Of a stretch of 64,000 bases of DNA, positions 12,672 to 24,100 are shown piece by piece. The stretch is taken from contig CM061132.1 in NCBI GenBank assembly GCA_030789695.1, forward strand, positions 155,602,817 through 155,666,816, in the 5' to 3' direction. The DNA is from Scilla litardierei (Eukaryota > Streptophyta > Magnoliopsida > Asparagales > Asparagaceae). The notes under the pieces are model-generated. The model was not told where the DNA came from. It did no database searches and saw only the letters and a program-made list of their open reading frames with translations. Position 1 is the stretch's first letter, and every line of letters starts with the position of its first letter. A program made the position numbers and the translations under genes.

Positions 12672-12684
12672 ACCGACCGTTACA
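12672..12684 (-). other. Polypurine tract and pol stop at 3' LTR border of B
   Basis: On the minus strand TTGGGGAGGA directly precedes the LTR start TGTAACGG (12684 going down). This is the expected primer site for plus-strand DNA synthesis; the tract itself lies at about 12685-12696. The last pol codons read through the tract, and their TAA stop lies in the first bases of the LTR. Confidence 0.6.
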
Positions 12685-13630
12685 TCCTCCCCAACTTAGA
12701 AATGATTCCGTCCTCGGAATCAACATCAAGCACTGCTAGGAAAAGATGCGGAAAGCGCTCTCTCATATCGTCTTCACGCTCCCAGGTGGACTCTCCAGGT
12801 GATCCATGACGCCACATCACTCTCACCAGGTCGACTACTTTATTCCTCAATTGCTTCTGTCGACGGTCCAAAATCTACACAGGCTGCTGGTCATACGTCA
12901 GGTCCAGGCGAACCGTAATCTCTGAAAAATCAACCGTGTGAGACGGATCACTGACGTACCGACGTAGCTGAGATACGTGGAAAACGTCGTGAACTCCCTC
13001 CAAAGACGGTGGCAGAGCAAGGCGGTAGGCCACTGCTCCCACACGCTCAAGCATATCAAATGGCCCAATATATCTTGGACTCTGCTTTCCCTTCTTCCCG
13101 AAACGAATGACTCTGCGGTTCGGAGAAATCTTCAGGAAGACGTGATCTCCAGGCTGAAACTCCAAGGGTCTCCTCTTGGCATCTGCCCAATGCTTGAAGC
13201 GATCCTGTGCAACTCTAAGCTTCTCCTTGATGTCCCTCACGACATCCATAGCTTCCACTATCATCTCCGGATCCAACAGCTCCCGATCTCTAATGTCATC
13301 CCAGCTCAGTGGCGATCGACATTTTCTCCCATATAAGGCATCAAACGACGCCATGCCAATGCTCGCCTGGTAGCTGTTGTTATATGAGAACTCCACCAAG
13401 TGAAGATGGTCCTCCCAAGATCCTTTTAAATCGAGCGTACAAGCTCGTAGCATATCCTCCAGAATCTGAATAGTCCTCTCTGAATGGCCATCGGTCTGCG
13501 GGTGGTACGTCGTGCTGAAACTCAGACTCGTACCCAAATTCTCCTGCAGACTTCTCCAGAACTGAGATGTGAACCACGTGTCTCTGTCAGACACAATGCT
13601 CACGGAGACTCCATGTAAGCGTACAATCTC
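12685..13630 (-). pseudogene. Element B integrase 3' exon and chromodomain-like C-terminus
   Basis: Minus-strand frame after the intron: [20 protein letters not shown] with the second catalytic Asp, [19 protein letters not shown] with the catalytic Glu, [13 protein letters not shown], then the C-terminal [12 protein letters not shown] and [11 protein letters not shown] and the [10 protein letters not shown] motif (GPY/F-like region). After a stop near 12875 the frame continues LDRRQKQLRNKVVDLVRVMW...ESTWEREDDMRERFPHLF, a chromodomain-like end of the Tekay type that may target integration to chromatin marks. Only the single stop separates the two parts. Confidence 0.85.
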
Positions 13631-13707
13631 CTGCACGTACATGGTCTACATCACAACTAATTCAAAGAGGAAATTAAAAATAGAAGTAAAAGTATGAAAA
13701 TTTTTAC
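13631..13707 (-). other. Probable spliceosomal intron in integrase of B
   Basis: On the minus strand the interval starts GTAAAAATTTTC and ends TACGTGCAG, 77 bp, T-rich, phase 0, between LARKYLE and EIVRLHG. Position and phase are identical to 9392-9461 in element A, and the last 25 bases of the two introns are recognisably alike. The two elements are different families, so the intron is probably inherited from a common ancestor. Confidence 0.75.
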
Positions 13708-14202
13708 CTCTAGATATTTCCTCGCCAAAGCTTCCGTAGACTGGCCCACTCGGAATGGGATAAAGTGCGCAGACTTAGTCAATCGATCTACGATCACCCA
13801 GACTGCGTCGTTCTGCCTCGGCGTCCGAGGTAAACCAGTCACGAAATCCATCGTAATATGTTGCCACTTCCACTCCGGGATAGGAAGCGGTTGCAGCAAC
13901 CCAGCAGCACGATGGTGCTCAGCCTTCACCTGTTGGCATATCAAACACTTGGCAACGCTCTGTGCCACACTCCTCTTCATGCCAATCCACCAATAGTTCA
14001 GACGGAGGTCCTTATACATCTTGGCGCCCCCAGGATGTATAGAATATGGCGAGCTATGAGCCTCGCCCAACAGCTCCTCCCGAACATCACCTGCAGGTAC
14101 GCAGAGTCTGCTTCCGTACCGCAGCGAACCATCCTCATGAATCATGAACTCCGTCCGTAGTCCAGCTTCAAACTGCCTCCTGATCCTCTACAGTTTTGGA
14201 TC
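13708..14202 (-). pseudogene. Element B integrase 5' exon
   Basis: The frame gives the HHCC zinc-binding domain (HSSPYSIHPGG, then CLICQQVKAEH) and the start of the catalytic core with the first Asp in HITMDFVTGLPRTPRQND, then VIVDRLTKSAHFIPF and LARKYLE at the splice site. All expected metal and zinc ligands in this part are present, unlike element A. Stop codons between RNase H and this domain (near 14190-14200) interrupt the polyprotein. Confidence 0.85.
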
Positions 14203-14748
14203 TCATGCCTGTGCTGCCTTGATCTGATCCATGATCGTGGACTGAATCTGCAAATTCATGAATGAAAGAACCACACCAGGTAGGACGACCTCCAAATCCA
14301 TCTCTCTTAGCTCCTGCTGAATCCTCCAGTCAGCAGTATGCATCATAGCAGTGTGAAGTCTACTCAAACCATCGGGCACTACGTTCACCTTCCCGGGATG
14401 ATACTGCAAGTCTATCTCGTAGTCAGCCATGAGCTCTAACCATCGTCTCTGTCGCATGTTGAGCTCCTTTTGCGTAAAGATGTACTTCAAGCTTGTGTGA
14501 TCGGTGAAGATCTTCACGCTCTCACTCAGTAAGAAGTGCCTCCAGATTTTCAGTGCAAAAATCACCGCTGCCAGCTCCAGATCGTGCATCGAGTAATTCT
14601 TCTCATGAGTCCTCAACTGACGAGAAGCATACGCGACCACGTGGCCATGCTGATGCAAGACACATCCTAGGCCCTTCCATGACGCATCACAATATACCTC
14701 AAAACCTCCGCTTCGATCTGGCACTGTCAACACCGGCGCCGTGGTCAA
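14203..14748 (-). pseudogene. Element B RNase H, cut by solo LTR H
   Basis: The minus-strand frame carries [51 protein letters not shown] and [14 protein letters not shown]. The N-terminal connection to reverse transcriptase is lost because solo LTR H lies between LKARL and TTAPVLTV. The codons continue with an unaltered frame across the TSD. Confidence 0.85.
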
Positions 14749-16612
14749 TGGTTGGACCAAAAAAGGTGCTTCTCTCAAGCGCAAGAGTCCGTACAAGTAG
14801 TAAAATCTGGGAGTCCAGATGTCGAATCCACGGGAAGAAATCTGTTGCAACCACAATTCAAATCAAATAGAAATCCTACGAAAAGAAACTAATCACTTCA
14901 ACAATGATGGCGATGGTGTGAAAGTGCGTGATGGTGATGTGCGAACAAAGAAATTCGTGTATGAAAATATCTATAAAAAGTATGCACATGGTATGGGTTC
15001 GTTAGGATCAATGATTCGTATTAATTTGGTTGATGAATATATCACAATGAATTCTCTTTTTGAGAGCAATTCACCGGGAAAATATCCAATATAACTCAAT
15101 GAATTCTCCTTTTGGGAGCAATTCATCGGAAGATGCCCTTTTGGGGGTTCAAGCAAAATATTCAATAAGATCGTCGCTAAAGTTATAATACGATATGAAA
15201 CTCTCTTTTGGAGAGATCAAAACTACGGTATGAAACTCCCTTTTGGGGAGATCAAAACTCACCCTTTTGGGGCGATCATCAACTCAATCACTTCTTTTGG
15301 AAGATGAAAGAGATGATTTACGAACAAAAATTACAACTTTAACGACGTTTAACGGTTTAGCACAAGGATATTCAACCAAACTAACACAAATCACATCCCC
15401 TAACTACTCCATACCAAGCACAATTAAGAATTAGCTACTCATAATGCAAGAATAAACTAGTTTTATAGCCAAATACATCAACTTTATAGCAAAATACGCT
15501 AGAAAACACCAAAATACGTGGTTTGAGTTAAAGAAAATATCACCAAATCTCCAAGTTTCGACTTCAAACTCTCTGGAAATACTAAGAAAAGCCTCTGGAA
15601 TTTTACAGAATTTTACAGAGGGGAAATACGGCTCCTAGAGCCTCCAATACGCCCAAAATACGCCACAATCTGCTTGTATACGCCCAAAAACCCTAGGAAT
15701 ACCTTATATAGAGGCATTGCGGGTTTGGGTTGTGTTATCGGGTTCGAAACCCGCTCCGAAATCAATTTAAACCCATTATCACCGTCGGATCAAATCTGGA
15801 CCGTTGGAATTTTGCGGGATTAAATCTCACGCTGCCACGTGTTCGTCAAAATTCGTGTGCCGCCCGCTTCGCTTCGTCGCTCCTGATTCGATTCGGATTC
15901 GAGTTTGACCGTTGGATCTCCATCCAACGACGCTGAAACGCCCACGTCACCTAAGAATCTCGCCGCTCAATTCAAAACGCGGGGCGCGATCTGGCCGTTG
16001 GATCGTCGATCTACGGCTTTCGCTTGGCCACGTCGCCTCGCCTCTTCGTATCGCTGCTGACCATCCGATCTCGATCGTTCGGTGCTGAAGCGGCCACGTC
16101 GCCCAGATCGTGAGCTGTGAATACGACCGTTGGATGAGCAATCAACGGTCTACAATTGGCCACGCCGCCCTCGCTTCGATCTCGAATGCGGGCCGTTGGA
16201 TCGAGATCCAACGGCCGCAATAATGCCGCGTCGCCCTTATTAATCCCCTTGATCTCGACCGTTGAATGAAGAATGAGCGGCCACGATTTCGCCACGTGGC
16301 CCGTATTTTCGTATTTTAAGAGTATTTCTCCATTTAATTGGTATTCCGCATTCAAAAATACACAATAATTAGCACAGATCTCAGAAAAATACAAATAAAT
16401 AGTCGTTGGAATCGTGAGATCGAGAGCAATTTAGGAAAAATATAAAAAATGCAGAAATACTCCATTAATTGCTGTTTTGTGCTCAAATAGTGTGTTTTCT
16501 CTAATAAATAAATGTGTAGAAAATACGTATGAATTAGAGAACAATGTAGTATCACATGAGCACAAAATAGGGCTAAATGGGGGGTTAAATATGTAATATT
16601 GAACCCGAATCA
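14749..16612 (-). mobile_element. Solo LTR H in pol of B
   Basis: An 1864-bp block with TG...CA ends is flanked by GTCAA at 14744-14748 and 16613-16617. On the minus strand it starts TGATTCGGGTTCAATATT, has a TATA box (TATATAAGG) at about 15702-15710, and ends in a stretch (CTCCCAGATTTTACTACTTG, then CTTGCGCTTGAGAG) that resembles Tat/Athila LTR ends. No coding region is present. Inside are repeats of a CTTTTGGGGAGATCAAAAC type (15050-15300) and six or so imperfect copies of a CCGTTGGAT...GGCCACGTCGCC unit (15770-16310). The orientation rests on the TATA box and end style. Confidence 0.8.
15702..15710 (-). promoter_or_regulatory. TATA box of solo LTR H
   Basis: CTATATAAGG on the minus strand, followed downstream by a leader-like region. 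It gives the transcription direction of the LTR. The CCGTTGGAT repeat array lies upstream of it. Confidence 0.55.
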
Positions 16613-16617
16613 GTCAA

Positions 16618-18012
16618 CCTCGCCTTCAAGATACTGAAAGCCTCCTCACAAGCATCAGACCAATGAAACTCAACATCATTCCTTGTCAGCCTCATCATCG
16701 GCTCCACAATCTTCGAGAAATCCTTGATGAATCGCCAATAATAGCCTGCCAAGCCCAGAAAACTCCTGATATCAGACGCTGACTGCGGAGTCGGCCAATC
16801 TCAAACTGCTCTGACCTTCTCCGGATCTACAGATATGCCATCACCGGACACCACATGTCCCAGGAATGCGACTCTGTCCAGCCAAAACTCGCACTTACTA
16901 TACTTGACATATAGCTTATGTCGCCTCAGCGTCTCCAGCACTGTCCTCAGATGACAGCTGTGCTCCACCTCAGACTTTGAATAAATCAGGATGTCGTCAA
17001 TGACGATAACGACAAACTTATCCAGAAAGTCATAGAATATCAAATTCATCAAATTCATGAACACAGCTGGCGCATTGGTCACGCCAAACGGCATGACCAC
17101 AAACTCATAATGTCCGTACTTTGTCTGGAAAGCTGTCTTCGGAACATCATCCTTCTTCACCTTCAACTGATGGTATCCACTCCTCAAGTCTAACTTCGAG
17201 AAAACTCTCGAGCCTCCAAGCTGGTCGAAGATATCGTCGATGCGCGGAAGCGGATACTTATTCTTCACCGTGACAGTATTCAGCCCTCGATAGTCCACGC
17301 ACATCCTGCAGGACCCATCATTCTTCTTCACGAGCAAAACTGGTGCACCCCATGGTGACACACTAGGGTGAATGAAACCCTTCTGCAGCAACTCATCTAA
17401 CTGCTTCCGCAGCTCCTCGAGCTCAGCGGGAGCCATACGGTACGGCTCCTTCGATATCGGTTGCGCTCCCGGCATAAGATCGATACCAAACTCTAAAGCT
17501 CTGTCTGGTGGCAGACCCGAGATATCCTCTGGGAAGACGTCGTCGAAGTCTCTGACGACAGCTGGTCGCTCGATCTCCATCTCCATTTGCATAGCTGCAA
17601 CAATCGGTACCTCCGGCTTGGCCCGATATCTGATGGGCCCAAGCGACTCATCTCTGCTACGGAACTCGAACTCCGGATGGCCTGTAATCCGGAATATAAC
17701 CCTCTTGCTGTGACAATCGATCGAGGCGTGGAAATCTCCCAACCAATCGATGCCAAGAACGACATCGAAATGTGGCAGGTCATGGACAATGAAATTTGCG
17801 AAAAGCTCGTGTCCACTGACCACCAAAGGAATCGATCGACATCCCAAATTCACTGTCACCACGCTGTTCCCTGTGGTGATGTCCCAACACTTAGGGAGTG
17901 TATGGGTGGGAATAGAGTGACTTGTTACGAATCTCCGGGATATGATGCACATGGATGCACCAGAGTCGAACAAGGCCAAGGCCGGGTGAGAGGACACTAG
18001 AATGGTGCCCAA
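16618..18012 (-). pseudogene. Element B protease and reverse transcriptase
   Basis: The frame opens with [17 protein letters not shown], where DSGA is the aspartic protease active site, then VVLGIDWL of the protease C-terminal part. RT follows: [46 protein letters not shown], the catalytic VIDDIL and [12 protein letters not shown] stop at 16798-16800 (after KVRAV) interrupts a frame that continues [24 protein letters not shown] up to solo LTR H. Apart from this stop the 403 residues are intact. Confidence 0.9.
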
Positions 18013-18122
18013 GATATAAAAGTACTACGGTCAAACCAAGCTACTCTAACAAACAAGCCAAGCAAGCAACACTAACAATAAGATCTAAACTATGAAAAGA
18101 AAGACTATGATTAAAGAGTTAC
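18009..18122 (-). other. Non-coding interval between gag and protease of B, possible second intron
   Basis: After the Gag-side residues TEELDGVIAG a strong 5' splice-like GCAG|GTAACTC appears on the minus strand. About 114 bases later the frame resumes at [11 protein letters not shown]. The interval is T-rich with several stops. The expected acceptor position reads CTTGG and lacks AG, so either the acceptor is mutated, a different AG is used, or this is a decayed gag/pol spacer. Element A cannot be compared because this part is deleted there. Confidence 0.4.
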
Positions 18123-18735
18123 CTGCAATAACTCCATCCAGCTCCTCTGTCTCAACAGCTGTCATGGTATACGCCGGTCTCTGGGGTTGCGCTGCTCGCT
18201 GAAACATCTGCTTCTGTGGCACCAAGGGTGGTCCACGTACAGCAGGTCCTCACTGGACTGGGGCAGGCGCTCTCATCTGCAGCGGGGCTGGCGCTCCAAC
18301 AATAGTATTACGGGCTCTCGGACAATCCTTCGCAGCATGCGAGGCATCTCCACAAACTAGGCACAGTCCCAACTTCTTCCTACAGTTGACCTGTACGTGT
18401 CCTGGCTTGCCGCAGAAGTGGCATGGACCCTTGCTCTGATTTTGCCCTGGTGCTCCAGGCCTCTTGAATAGCACCGTCTGAACTGGCCTCATCGCCGGCC
18501 TAGCAGGTGGCCGGTACTGCTCCATAGGACGCTTCCCTTTATCAGCTGAAGGGTCAGGTAGACGCGATATAATCTCATGATTCTTTGCAGCATCTAGCAC
18601 AGCTCTCATAGTCGTGAAATTCACCGAAGACATAGAAGCCTGAATCTTCGGACGCAGTCCCTGACGAAAGCGATTAGCTCGCTTCTCCTCCTTCCTTACC
18701 ATATGCGGGGCAAAACGACTCGGCATCTCGAACTC
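18123..18735 (-). pseudogene. Element B gag, C-terminal half with two zinc knuckles
   Basis: The frame picks up at AEFEMPSRFAPHMV directly after the E insertion, continues through NRFRQGLRPKIQ, a proline-rich linker, and two knuckles: CHFCGKPGHVQVNC and CLVCGDASHAAKDC. A stop follows PAPVQ near 18250, after which the frame continues to TEELDGVIAG. Gag forms the particle and the knuckles bind RNA. The N-terminal half is at 29386-29932. Confidence 0.85.
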
Positions 18736-19566
18736 AGCTTTGTAGTGACCATGTGCTATGAGGAACAAACACTAGAGGGGGGGGGGGAATAGTGTTTTAT
18801 AGAATTATAAGGAATTTATGCCAAATAAAACCCTAGTTAACCAACAAATGCAGAATATAAGAAATGAACAACAACCCAAGGAATAATGCAATGCAACAAG
18901 CAATCTACCCTGGTTCGGTGCCACCCAAGTCTTCCCGACTTGTTACCGGCGCCCTACTCCAGGAACACCCGGATCCCCTCCAGATACTCTAGCAAACCGC
19001 TAGAGATTTCCTTTAGCCCACTTGCGGAAACCCCACAAGTGCAATCTACCTACAATCGATGTCAGTGTATCCCACAACCCGGGAACACGCAAAGTCCTTA
19101 ATCCCACAACCTGGGACTAAGCACACTCTCACAAACCGAGAGTAAAACGAAATCTTGACTCCCACAACTTGGGATCAAGCCAATCCTCTCACCACCGCGA
19201 GTATACAACAAATATGAAATATAAAGAATGAAATATAAAACTTCTTACCACAAAATCCTATGCCTTGAGAAATACTTACCAATATAGGGCAAGAATGGAT
19301 TTTGTGGAAGATGAGATCACCAAACCCTAGCTTCACCAAGATGAGCAGCAATAGATGGCTAGGGAGTAGATGGTGACTTGGATTCAAGCTATTAGCTTGA
19401 GAAGCTCACAAGGAATGAGAATCTCTCTTGAGGAATTGGGCTCAAAGAGCAAGGGAGAGATTCTTGTGAGATGAGAGAGCTTGGAATAGGAGTTGAATGG
19501 CTCTCTTCAAAGATGTGAAAATGTCTCTAATTTCAGCCTTGAATCCCTGGTTAGAAGCACACAAAC

Positions 19567-19573
19567 TTATATA
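19567..19573 (-). promoter_or_regulatory. TATA box in 3' LTR of E
   Basis: CTATATAAGT on the minus strand. The transcript would start about 30 bases to the left. The palindrome array ends roughly 70 bases upstream of it. The same box is at 28064-28070 in the 5' LTR, which is the promoter that would drive the element. Confidence 0.65.
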
Positions 19574-19639
19574 GGGAAGAGACAAAACGGTCACAAAAAT
19601 CGTGGCATTAAATGCCCAACGGATCTATTTCTGAAGCTG

Positions 19640-20210
19640 CTTAATCGGTCTAAGAAGGATCATCAACCGACTAGATTAACAACTAGTAGGTCAGTGAACC
19701 TTCTTGGACCGACTAGATGGTTGACAGAGAAGATGGTGAAATCTGGGTAAGAACTAGTCGGTATAAGAAGGATCATCAACCGACTAGATTCACAACTATT
19801 CGGTCAGTGAACCTTCTTGGACAGACTAGATTGGCTTTTAATGCATTAACCATCCTTCTTGAACCAACTAACTGGTCAACAGTACAAAGGTCGAATTTCA
19901 CACGGAAAACTAGTCGGTCTGAGAAGAGACACCAACCGACTAGATCGTCATTTAGTCGGTCGGTGAACCTTCTTGGACCGACTAATTGTTCAACAAATAG
20001 TCTTGAATTGATTAGGATAACTAGTCGGCCTGAGAAGGATTTCCAACCGACTAAATCGTCATCTAGTCGGTCGGTGAACCTTCTTGGACCGACTAATTGA
20101 CCAACAGTGAATGGGCTGAATTAAGCAAGGATATCTAGTCGGTTCAAGAAGGATTCCCAACCGATTAGATCGTCATCTAGTCGGTTGGTTCTTCTTCTTG
20201 AACCAACTAA
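19640..20210. repeat. Array of CTAGTCGGT / ACCGACTAG inverted motifs in LTR of E
   Basis: I count seven exact ACCGACT and six exact AGTCGGT in about 570 bp, plus near matches. They are arranged as facing pairs separated by segments such as GAGAAGGATCATC and GTGAACCTTCTTGG. The copy in the other LTR is at about 28138-28710. The array sits in U3 directly upstream of the TATA box, where enhancers of LTR promoters lie. Confidence 0.88.
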
Positions 20211-20883
20211 GATGCATATGAAGCCGTGAAATGAAATGAAAGGCTACGAGAAAGTTTCTAATGGCTTCTTAGGCAATCCTAGAGATACGATATGAAAGTT
20301 ATGAAGATTTCTAGGCAAGTACTACTCAAGGCTTAACATTCTACTAAACCGAAGCTAGAAGACAATATAAGTAAACACGACAAACCGTCTTTAAAGCTTC
20401 AACATGGAGAATCCGAATCCCTTGACTTCATGAATACTCCTTGAGCTTCAAGGAAGCTCCAGGCACAACGATCACGTGTTCTGAGGAAGTCTTGGGACAT
20501 CGCTTGAGATGAACATATTACTTTGGCGACGATCTCCATAATTCTTCATGGACTTGAGTCTTTTGGTTGAATGACTTGAATATCTTCAACGTCATAGCCT
20601 TCGAAGCTTTTGACTCATTCATTCCTTTCTTCTCTTTGGATTGAATCTCCATTCATTTGTTGATGCCATTGGCTTGAGGTTGAAGTAGCCTTTGAGTTCT
20701 TCAAGCCAATGCTTCACCTTTGTTGATCTACCAAGTCATCCACTTGAATCAACATGTGTAGTCACTTTTGATCTTCTTTAATCTAATTGTCGACTTTTTA
20801 GCTAACTGCAAACACAAGAGTTAGTCACAATGATTTGTGTTTGATCATCATCAAAATCAAGGTGGAGAGTCCAATACTCAACA

Positions 20884-20898
20884 TTCTCCCCCTTTTTG
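20884..20898 (-). other. Polypurine tract next to the 3' LTR of E
   Basis: CAAAAAGGGGGAGAA on the minus strand precedes TGTTGAG, the start of the 3' LTR. This is the plus-strand primer site of Sirevirus-type elements. Confidence 0.8.
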
Positions 20899-21125
20899 AT
20901 GATGACAAACCAAATAGAAACAAAACAAATAATTGTGCATTAAATATACTTACTCCCCCTGCAATGATGCCAATCAAGTTAATATCAATAATCAATAGCA
21001 TCATTCAGCAGTTAATAGTGTGTGTATCACATGTGGTTGTGTATATATCGCATGAATGATCAGAAATAATATGCATACACAATACAAATCATATAGGTGA
21101 TACACATCATAAACATGAGCATGAT

Positions 21126-21126
<1 letters not shown>

Positions 21127-21177
<51 letters not shown>
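21127..21177. repeat. (AT)n microsatellite
   Basis: About 25 perfect AT dinucleotides inside the non-coding region of element E. A shorter one is at 24520-24537. Confidence 0.95.
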
Positions 21178-21179
<2 letters not shown>

Positions 21180-24100
21180 GTAATCAATATAAACCAATGC
21201 TCCAATGCTCCCCCTGAATCATATACATGAACGATCATACTTAATGTCTATATGATTCAAGGTAATGTTTAACATTCAACATTTAATAAGCACATCCTTT
21301 GTTTATTTCTCTCCCCCTTTGTCATAAACAAAAAGATATGGGTGTATAGAAACAACAAATGCAACAATAGAGTGGAAAACATAAAGCATATGTTAGAAAA
21401 GTGATATCAATTGTAGAGATGGGGGTATATCTAATGTAGAGATATCAATTGTAAAGTTCTCTAATGTAAAGTTACCAATTGAAAACTAGATATCAAAATA
21501 AAGATATCAAATGTAAGAGCACATATCCAACAACAACTCAAACACCCTCAATTATCACAAAAAGATAAGCAAAAAGCATATGTGATAAAAGATTACAATA
21601 GATACTAATTGTAAAGAGTAGTGTGAGCAGTGTTAGAAAGTGACAATTGCAAAAATCATGACATCACTTGTGAAAGAAAAACAAGTGATCAAATAGTGTC
21701 AAATACCCAAACAAACTCAATTATCACAAAATTTATAACATTAAGCATAATGTGATAGACTGTCCTTGAGCAATGAGCATGACAAATGACATGAACATGA
21801 TTAAATACATCATGGTGGAATCAAAATCATCATATTGACATAGATCAATATTTTATCAAATTGAGTGCATGGAAAACAATTCTATGTTGTCATACAAACA
21901 AAGCTATCAAATCAATATAATCGTCGAGCGACGAAGTAAATATCAAATACCAATTGTGGAAATATCATTTATAACCATGTGTACAAAGTCATGTTATTAA
22001 ATAATAACACAAATTAAGTAAAATGGCATGAGATACAAATTGTAGTCATACCAAATCATCTCCAAAAGTATCTCCAGCCAAATTCCACAAAGCATCTCCA
22101 AAAGTAAGCATACCAAATATAAGTGAAGTGTGCGATGTGGGGGTGACAAGGTGATACAATAAAAATGAATATCAAATATCTATATCACGCAAAAGTGTTA
22201 TGCCAAAATAGAGATAGTAACATCATAAAACGTATGACATACACAATTCTAGCACCCTAGGAAACTAATTGAAACAATGTTCAAAAGAACCATAGTACTA
22301 GCATGTATTCCAATATAGATACTCACATAATGAGTCAAAGATAAGCATGGAATGCCATGAGCATAAGGAAGATAAGCACTATATCATACGCTCAAAACTA
22401 GCATCATAACAAGATCATGTAAAGATGATATCCAATATAAATAGTCTAACAATTGTAAATATGATACCAAATGTAAATATGATATGTAGAGATGATACCA
22501 ATTGTAATATAACATAGTATGGCAAGCAGGCAAATACTGTCAAAATCATGATATTACTTGAGAAGGAAACCAAGTGAACAAATAGAGACATGATTTCATC
22601 CTAGCTCAATTATCACAAAGGATTCAACATGAGGCATAATGTGACAAAATATCTTTTGAGCAAAGGCATGAAGATAGTCTACGATCAAAGTCACAAGGTA
22701 GGTCATAAACGAGTACAGTTATCATGAACATCGCAAGCATGCATACCAATTGTGCGAATAGAATAAAAAGACTTGTGAAAGCACCATATAGTCGGAGGTA
22801 GCATCAAAGAAGTCATAGTGTATCAAGATATATTCATGGAAGAATATCTATGACAAAATATACATATCATCAAACACAATATAAAGCTTATGTGATCGTG
22901 TAAAGCACAAGTTATCTCTAACATCTCATCAAAATAGCATAAAATATGAGCGTGAGATGAGAGATGACATAGCGAGAAATATAGCTTGAAGATCACTAAC
23001 TAATATGAATAAATGTTATGTCACTTGTGAAAATATCATACATGAAAGATTTAGCTATAGACATGAAAGATCTCTTGAATAAAATTATAGCTAAACATCA
23101 GTCATGAAGTAATTAAAATGACAAGTAACATACATTGATCACCCCAAATCATATCAATACGTCTCATAAAGGTAATCATACAAACCATAGGAAAAGTATG
23201 AGATGTGTGGTGATACAATGAACAAATATGCATAAAGATCATAAATCATTAATCTTATACATGGCATGAATTATGTATAACATGATGAAGTATAACATGC
23301 CAGCAAGAAATGAATCTTAAATGAAGGAATTGAAAAAATTTCAATGAAGATTAAGATCAATATACTTAATACAGTCTAATAAACAAGCAAGCATGTCATA
23401 CATATCAGTTATCATATCCAGAACATATAACAATCTTCACACAGAAGCATGCATGTGAGGAATACGATGTGTGATGACAACGTGTTCCAAAGATATGAAC
23501 ATCAATAAACAACTAACCAAATCATTATATGAATGTTATAGCTACCATGATACATGAGTCGTAATAAGACATACATGACATACATGAACATGGCAGTCAC
23601 ATAAACAAACAATTTTCATGAGGCTGTGACAAGAATGAGCTAATGAAGAAGTATGCTATATTACACAAATCGAATATTTTAAAATACCAATTGTAAACAT
23701 GGTAGTCAAAACCAATATATTAAAATACCAATTGTACAAAACACATACTTACAACCATTTAGCTCTCCCTATATGTGTGTATCTCTAATGCACCATCCTT
23801 TCCTTTGAATTGATCCATCATTTGTAAACCAAGGATGTGTAGGGTAGGCATCTTGCACAACAATCTGACAATTCAACAATTGGTGGTATCCAAAAACTTT
23901 TTGGATCCAATAGGTTAATGAACAAAATCAAGTAGTCCAATAACCAATCATTTACCAATTGTAAATAACACTCATTAATAGAAATGCATGACATGCATTG
24001 AAATGAGTTAAGATAATCATGAAAATCATGAAAATTAGGAATTAACAATTCTCAACCATTAGAAATCTAGGTACACCTAGACTAATAATTCCTATGCATA

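Larger units (their letters stand above)
9714..12684 (-). repeat. 3' LTR of element B
   Basis: On the minus strand it starts TGTAACGGTCGG and ends AAGCGGGGCGTGACA. It pairs with 30039-33024. It holds a threefold tandem repeat of about 60 bp (10518-10680) and a GC-rich block (about 11350-12050) with iterated CTCGGTC motifs. A TATA-like TTTAAATA lies near 12088-12096 on the minus strand, so the GC-rich block would be in the transcribed part. The long open frames on the plus strand here are antisense to the element and low in complexity. Confidence 0.9.
18741..20883 (-). repeat. 3' LTR of element E
   Basis: On the minus strand it starts TGTTGAGTATTGG and ends GGTCACTACA. It matches 27241-29380 almost base for base. 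A run of 12 G at 18777-18788 has lengthened relative to its partner. A palindrome array (19640-20210) lies upstream of the TATA box. Confidence 0.92.

Noticed and set aside
19640..20210. Resemblance of the regularly spaced motifs to a CRISPR array
   Set aside because: Repeats are imperfect, in alternating orientation, without unique spacers, and sit in a plant LTR upstream of a TATA box.
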